From: Diphasiastrum complanatum
Lineage: Eukaryota > Streptophyta > Lycopodiopsida > Lycopodiales > Lycopodiaceae
Direction: 5' to 3'
Length of the DNA: 64,000 nt
Assembly: GCA_029204225.1 (NCBI GenBank)
Contig: CM055104.1
Span: 50,726,132-50,790,131 of the forward strand
Shown here piece after piece: positions 59,208 through 64,000 of the stretch. A program made the position numbers and the translations under genes. The notes under the pieces are model-generated. The model had not been told where the DNA came from, made no database searches, and was given only the letters and a program-made list of their open reading frames with translations. Within the stretch, counting starts at the first letter, position 1; every line of letters starts with the position of its first letter.

Positions 59208-60653
59208 ATGGAGGCAAGCCATTGTGCCCTGTTGATGGATTATGCAGCATGTCCTGTGCCAGATTTGGGGTGCCATGATCGGGTGGTGAGTCCCCCACCC
59301 CTCCCCCTTCCTCTTGCTTTTTTCACTGAGATTCTCATCCCAAAATGGCTCAGATCTTGTGGAATTGGTCATCGTCAATCAGCTTGCTTTCATCAACAGT
59401 TTGTGAAAATCTATTTGGGCTCTGCAAGGCCCATTTCTTGTCTCTGAGAAGTTTTGCGTTTTTGGTTTTATGACAAGAATCAGTTTAGATTACTCATTAG
59501 TTATTTTTATGTTTTGCAGAATCTGAAGGAGCTTAAGCATCTGCTGGTGCGTGCTTCACTTGAGCTTGAATCCGCTCGAATCTCTGCAAAAACTCAAGAA
59601 CAATTCCACCAAGCCAGAATCAAGCATTTGGAAGAGCTTTTGAAAAAAGCAGAGCAAGAAAGGGATGAGGCCAACAAGGGATTACAGCTTCTGCTCAATC
59701 GCGTTTCCCTCATTCCTAGCTTGCAATCCTCCCTCACTGAGTTTGAGGAAGCGGCGAGCCATGGGCAGGCATGGTTGAGTGGGCAATCAGACGAGAACAA
59801 GCTCTGTTCGCAACAAGGGCATCTCAATCTTTCCCAGCAGAATGAGCATAAAGTGCAGTTGGCATCCAGGCAGCAGAACTGCCAAGGAGATCAGCTTGAA
59901 CAATCAAAGCAACTGCAGCTATTCTCAAGATTATTAGACCAGCAACAATTTCACTCGCCACAGCAATCAGAGCAGCTGCATTCTCAAATCCAGCCAGTGC
60001 ATCGTAGTCAATCCAACCTACTGCAAGAAAAAACTGTGCCCAGGTCAAAAAGAAAATTTGAGTTTGACGTAGAGCAGCATTTTGCACAGAGTGCATCATC
60101 TGTTCAGTTTGACGGACATCCAGCAGCCTCAATGCAAGAAGATGGCATGCTGGAGCCTTGGGTATTGTCAAATTGTACAGCAGCAATGGAAGGATCCTCC
60201 GAAGGTGTTTGCACATCTGCAGTTTCCTATCCCTGTTTCTTAGAAGAGAATTTGACAAGTCAAGCAGAAAGCTTAGCCCCATCTATTTCGGGGTTTTCAT
60301 GTGCTTCGGCAGCAGCAGCAGCTTTTTCAGCTACAGAATTGTCCTCAGCACCAGTGAATGCAAGTGCATTTCCTTGTTCTTATGAAACTTTCAAAGGTGG
60401 GATCGGATCTGGAAGTACTCCTTGTTTTAGTCTTGTGGAGCCATCTTCAACCGTAGTTCCAAAACATTTGCCTGAGCCACCTGAGGCAGATCCCCAGGTA
60501 ATGTTAAAATCTCTGCCTGAAAAAGGGAAGCTTTTGCAAGCTGTTATGCAGGCTGGACCTTTGCTGCAGACACTCCTCTTGGCAGGGCCAGTTCCTCAAT
60601 GGCAACATCCTCCTCCAGCACTTGATGCTTTTCATGGTTTCAAGTGGCAATGA
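59208..60653 (+). CDS. DUF1635-family plant protein, two exons
   Basis: Exon 1 is 59208-59285 (ATG in the good context GAAGATGG; donor GTG|GTGAGT) and exon 2 is 59520-60653 (acceptor GTTTTGCAG), joined in phase 0 to give 403 residues. Residues 27-90 form a charged coiled coil (LKELKHLLVRASLELESAR, then a KAEQERDEANKGLQ-type heptad stretch), as in the N-terminal part of DUF1635 proteins. A glutamine-rich middle follows (about 110-205), then RSKRKFEF, which could be a nuclear signal. The last ~46 residues contain PEKGKLLQAVMQAGPLLQTL and LAGPVPQWQHPPP, the C-terminal signature of the family. DUF1635 proteins are plant-specific and of unknown biochemical function. The gene is intact with its own promoter region. 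The Q-rich insert is longer than I would expect. Confidence 0.88.
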
Positions 60654-61480
60654 CACCAATGCTTTGTGTCTGATTCTCCAAGATCTACTACCACTCCACC
60701 ATCCACTCCTGTTAATAGCAAGTCATTCAGAATTCACAGTATGCCTCATTGCTAAAAGAGGATAGGTTTGCAGAGTAGTTATACATTTTTCTGAATTCAA
60801 CACAAATAGCTCAAACTATGCAGGAAATTACTTACATGAGCATATGCTTGTCTTTCTCTTTTTGTAAGAGCAGGTCGTACTGCACTCAAAAAATGTATAA
60901 GTTTTAGCCTTGAATATTATATATCTAAAAACCATAGTACTGGGAGTTGCATCCAACTTCATCTGCTTGAGATCTTCTAAGTTCTAGCTAGATCTGCTTG
61001 AGATCTTATGCTTACTTGGCTCAAATTGTTGTTGATGATCTTTCAATCTTAAAACAGTGCATTTTTTTTTAATTATTCTTTTGTACATTTATCCTTTTTG
61101 TGTAACTTTAGTATCTGATGCATAGCATTCCCAAGGTCGTAAGTATGTTACTATATTATTTGATATCGGGATTGTTCACTCCCACCTGAAGGGAGCTTTT
61201 TTCCTTTTAAGGCTGATTTCTCCTAAAATGCTCCTAATTTGCTTCAAAGATGGAGCCAAAACTCGTTAAAATTGAAAATGGGACAAAAAATAGGTTTGCA
61301 TATTTTGCAATCAACTGGTAGATTGCCACTGTTCAAGTCTTCCCACGATGGCCTAAGTGAGCTGTGCAATGTTACAATGAGAATTGGTCCTCTTAATGTC
61401 TTAGAATTGAACAACTTGTTTGAATAGAAGCAAAATCTGTTGAAGTAGGAACCCTAGACTGATGTGCATCAAACTATGTT
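60654..61480 (+). other. DUF1635 3' flank
   Basis: Holds the presumed 3' UTR; no clear polyadenylation signal identified. ATCTGCTTGAGATCTT is repeated twice around 60961 and 60995. No gene seen. Confidence 0.5.
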
Positions 61481-61489
61481 TTGAGAGTT

Positions 61490-63162
61490 ACAGATTTACA
61501 TAGAGAGCTTTCTTGTGTTGGTGTGACTATTAACCAAGATGAGCTAGTACAAGTCATTCTAAATGGCTTGAAAGATGACTATGATAATCTTGTTCAGTCT
61601 TTTGTCATTAAGGAGGAGTTGCCTAATTTAGAAACTCTCCAAGGTATTCTTATTTTTTAAGAAGCTACGCAAAGTTATAAACTTTCTAGGATGAACAAAC
61701 TCGAGCATGGTAGAAGTGACAAAGCCCTCTTTGTCAAGGACAAGCATAAAGGAAGGAGTAAGAACCAGTTCTCTCAAGCATCCAACAAAGACAAAGCCAA
61801 GAATCGAGACAAAGATGGTGAAGAGGATGATTCATCTCATCCTTCTACTTCAAAGACCAAGAAGAAGAAAGTAAAGTGTTTCTTCTGTGGCAAGAAGGGG
61901 CACTATGCCTCAAATTGCTTTAAGAAGAAAAACCAACTCAAGCAAGCAAATGTCTCCAAAGAGATTGAAGAAGTTTTTGTTCCAAGTGATGGAGAAGTAT
62001 CACTCATGGTGTCCAGTTTTTCTTCATCACCTTTCAAGAAAGATGGAGCTTGGTACATATCTAGTGGAGCTTCTTCACACATGTGCTGTTCAAAGGAGTC
62101 TTTTGACTCAATTGTACCTTACAAAGGACTTAAAAAATCTATTTACACTGCTAATGATCATGAGTGCTCTATAGAAAGAATTGGCAACATTCCACTGAAA
62201 CTTGTTTCTTCAAAAGTTCTTGCACTTTCTAATGTTCTTTTTATTCCAAAACTTACAAAGAACTTGATTAGTGTGGAAAAGTTGGTTCATAGTGGTTGTG
62301 ATGTAAAGTTCAACTCCAATACTTGCTTTATCAAGAAAAATGATGAGCTCCTAGCTGATGGATCTAGATATGGTGGAATTTTTAAGTTGAATTCATATGA
62401 GAATGCAAACCTTTGTGAAGTTGCTTTTTTATCTAAGGAGGAGTGTGGCATAGAAGGTTTGGGTCATCCTAACTTTAAGTCTATATCTTCTATGGTCAAA
62501 AAAGTAAAGGCTATTGGCCTTCCAAAATATCTTTCAAAAGATTTCAAGCCCTGTGAGGCTTGTGCCATTGCAAAATCACATAGAAAGCCATATCAAGACT
62601 ACTCATCCTTTGGAGCTTATACACTCGGATGTACATTTTTCTTCTTCTAAAAGTATTGGTGGTGCAACATGTTTTGTCACCTTTATTGATGACTTTACTA
62701 GATATACTTGGTTGTATCTACTTTCTTCAAAAGCTATGGTATTTGATCACTTCCTAATCTTCAAAGCTTATGTTGAGAAACAGTTTTCTTTCAAAGTTAA
62801 AGCTTTAAGATGTGATGGAGGAGGTGAATACATCTCCAACAAGTTTCATGAATATTGTGAAGGTGAAGGAATAAAGAGAGAGTTTTCTTGTGCTTATTCT
62901 TCATCTCAAAATAGAGTTGCTGAGAGAAAAAACAAATCTTTATGTGAATGTGCTAAAGCAATCCGAGTTGAAGCTTCCTTGCCTATTGGATATTGGGGTG
63001 AAGCTATAAATTGTACAAACTATTTGTGCAATAGATTACCTCACAATGCACTTGCTACAAAATCACCTTTGAAGTCTTGTTTAAGAAGAAATCTAACGTA
63101 GATCACCTTAGAGTTTTTGGATGTGCTTGCTTTGTTCATATGCCTTTGGAAACAAGGAAGAG
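61490..63162 (+). pseudogene. CopH copia gag-protease-integrase, truncated and frameshifted
   Basis: Plus strand. Residual gag (VTINQDELVQVILNGLKDDY) with a stop near 61660 leads into a long open stretch from 61691 with an intact zinc knuckle CFFCGKKGHYASNC (about 61878-61920). The protease box reads YISSGASSHM at about 62055, with Ser in place of the catalytic Asp. The pre-integrase part has LGHPNF and CEACAIAKSHRKPY. A one-base frameshift near 62600-62640 separates it from the integrase core at 62600-63101. The core keeps HSDVHF, RCDGGGEYISNKF and VAERKNKS (all three acidic positions). Another frameshift near 63095 precedes ACFVHMPLETRKR, the last copia residues before gypsy sequence begins. 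It is the same family as CopF. Confidence 0.9.
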
Positions 63163-63405
63163 AGATGCAGCAGAGAAAGCCCGCCACAAGGCATGGCACG
63201 ATCGTTGATTATAAAAAAAGGATCTGAAAGAAGGAGATCTAGCATTGATGTACAGAACCAAGCTGATCAGGGGGGAATTGAACTTCACAGGTGAAGGACC
63301 GTATAGAGTCAAAGAAATTTTGAACTACGGAACAATTATTCTTGAACATTTGGATAGGAAACGGTTTGATACTCCAGTGAATGGCAGCCGACTACGCAAA
63401 TTTTG
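63163..63405 (+). pseudogene. Ty3/gypsy integrase C-terminal fragment
   Basis: AAEKARHKAWHDR, then LKEGDLALMYRTKLIRG, GEGPYRVKEILNYGTIILEHLD and TPVNGSRLRKF in one frame apart from early stops. This is the C-terminal domain of gypsy integrases, ending at the usual PVNG.RLKKF motif. It follows the copia integrase without any LTR or spacer. Confidence 0.8.
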
Positions 63406-64000
63406 ACAGCTTGCTCAGCCAGTTCAGCAACCATGATCCAAACTATGTTTTATTTTATTTGTTTTCCAATTTTTTGGTTTCACTACTTAATTGATATTTT
63501 CTTTTGGAAAAGACAATATATGAAAAAAAAAATGAAGGGAAAAATGTATGGAAATACTGATGAGCAAAAGTTAGAAAAGTCATCAGAGTGAAAAAAGAGG
63601 AAGGAAAGTATTTTCAGAATATAATTTTTGATGGAAAATGATTTAAATAATCACTGTTTTGGTCATATGTTGCACATACAGTAGTGGAAACGTTTGTTGA
63701 ATGATCATAGATTTATCATTTTGGGAACCTTCGTTGAGCATCTTCATGTACTCAAAAACCTTCGCTGACATGTCAAATGGATTTAGAATGCCAAATATAG
63801 GTCGGTTAGGGGTTTAGATCCAGAAGATTTGCATTTATGATAGTGACTAGGCGAATGATGATCTTGGGCGAAGGATGAACCTTCGCCAGATCTAAAAAAC
63901 GTTCGCCGGATAGGTTCAGAGCTTCAGAAACCTTCGCTAAGATTTATATAACCTATTTTCACAGTATTGAACAAGTCTGCAAATTTTGGTTCAGAATTGA
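63406..64000. other. Sequence after the gypsy tail; no gene seen
   Basis: Purine-rich GAGGAAGGAAAG near 63596 could be a purine tract before an LTR continuing past the window. Repeated ACCTTCGC.GA motifs occur at about 63728, 63756, 63868 and 63930. Confidence 0.45.

Overview
This is a window of a large, repeat-rich plant nuclear genome. Two spliced plant-specific genes (an LNK-type circadian clock coactivator and a DUF1635 protein) sit in a matrix of broken Ty1/copia and Ty3/gypsy LTR retrotransposons. Copia primer-binding sites match plant initiator tRNA-Met, and long (GA)n/(CT)n microsatellites, a foldback DNA element and tRNA-derived SINE-like insertions are also present. The species cannot be named from this sequence. 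The non-LTR RT relic, the GA-rich microsatellites and the unusual glutamine-rich DUF1635 protein would suit a fern or another non-angiosperm vascular plant, but that is a weak inference.

Layout. 1-7.3 kb: a minus-strand gypsy pol remnant cut by a plus-strand copia with an intact 5' LTR, followed by a second plus-strand copia (gag-protease-integrase). 7.5-9.4 kb: a 146-bp perfect GA microsatellite and local duplications. 9.7-21.2 kb: a nest of copia remnants (one minus, one plus) enclosing the best-preserved mobile element, a 5.16-kb gypsy-type element at 14185-19339. That element has two ~919-bp LTRs, a PBS, a PPT and a 5-bp target duplication, but only gag and protease; it has no RT or integrase, so it is non-autonomous. 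21.2-28 kb: no recognisable gene except a decayed non-LTR reverse transcriptase and a 74-bp tandem repeat.

28-48.1 kb: the LNK-like gene on the plus strand. Five coding exons can be joined with matching splice phases (31000-31643, 31845-32289, 32998-33831, 34174-34361, 47340-48138). The last intron is about 13 kb. It has been filled by two antisense copia elements (one without integrase core, one without RT), a GC-rich terminal-inverted-repeat element inside a copia LTR, a chromodomain gypsy tail, and a SINE-like copy with GA/CT microsatellites. The 5' coding exon was not found.

48.1-58.2 kb: a 74-bp tRNA-like retroposon with a perfect 22-bp target duplication, then copia remnants. One of these is a minus-strand element with an uninterrupted 710-codon integrase-RT-RNase H frame between two LTR copies, whose front half is deleted. 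58.9-60.7 kb: the DUF1635 gene (two exons, 403 aa) with a TATA box and GA-rich leader. 61.4-64 kb: a plus-strand copia gag-protease-integrase fused abruptly to a gypsy integrase tail.

No operons, CRISPR arrays or prokaryotic features are present. All LTR identities and homologies were judged by eye.
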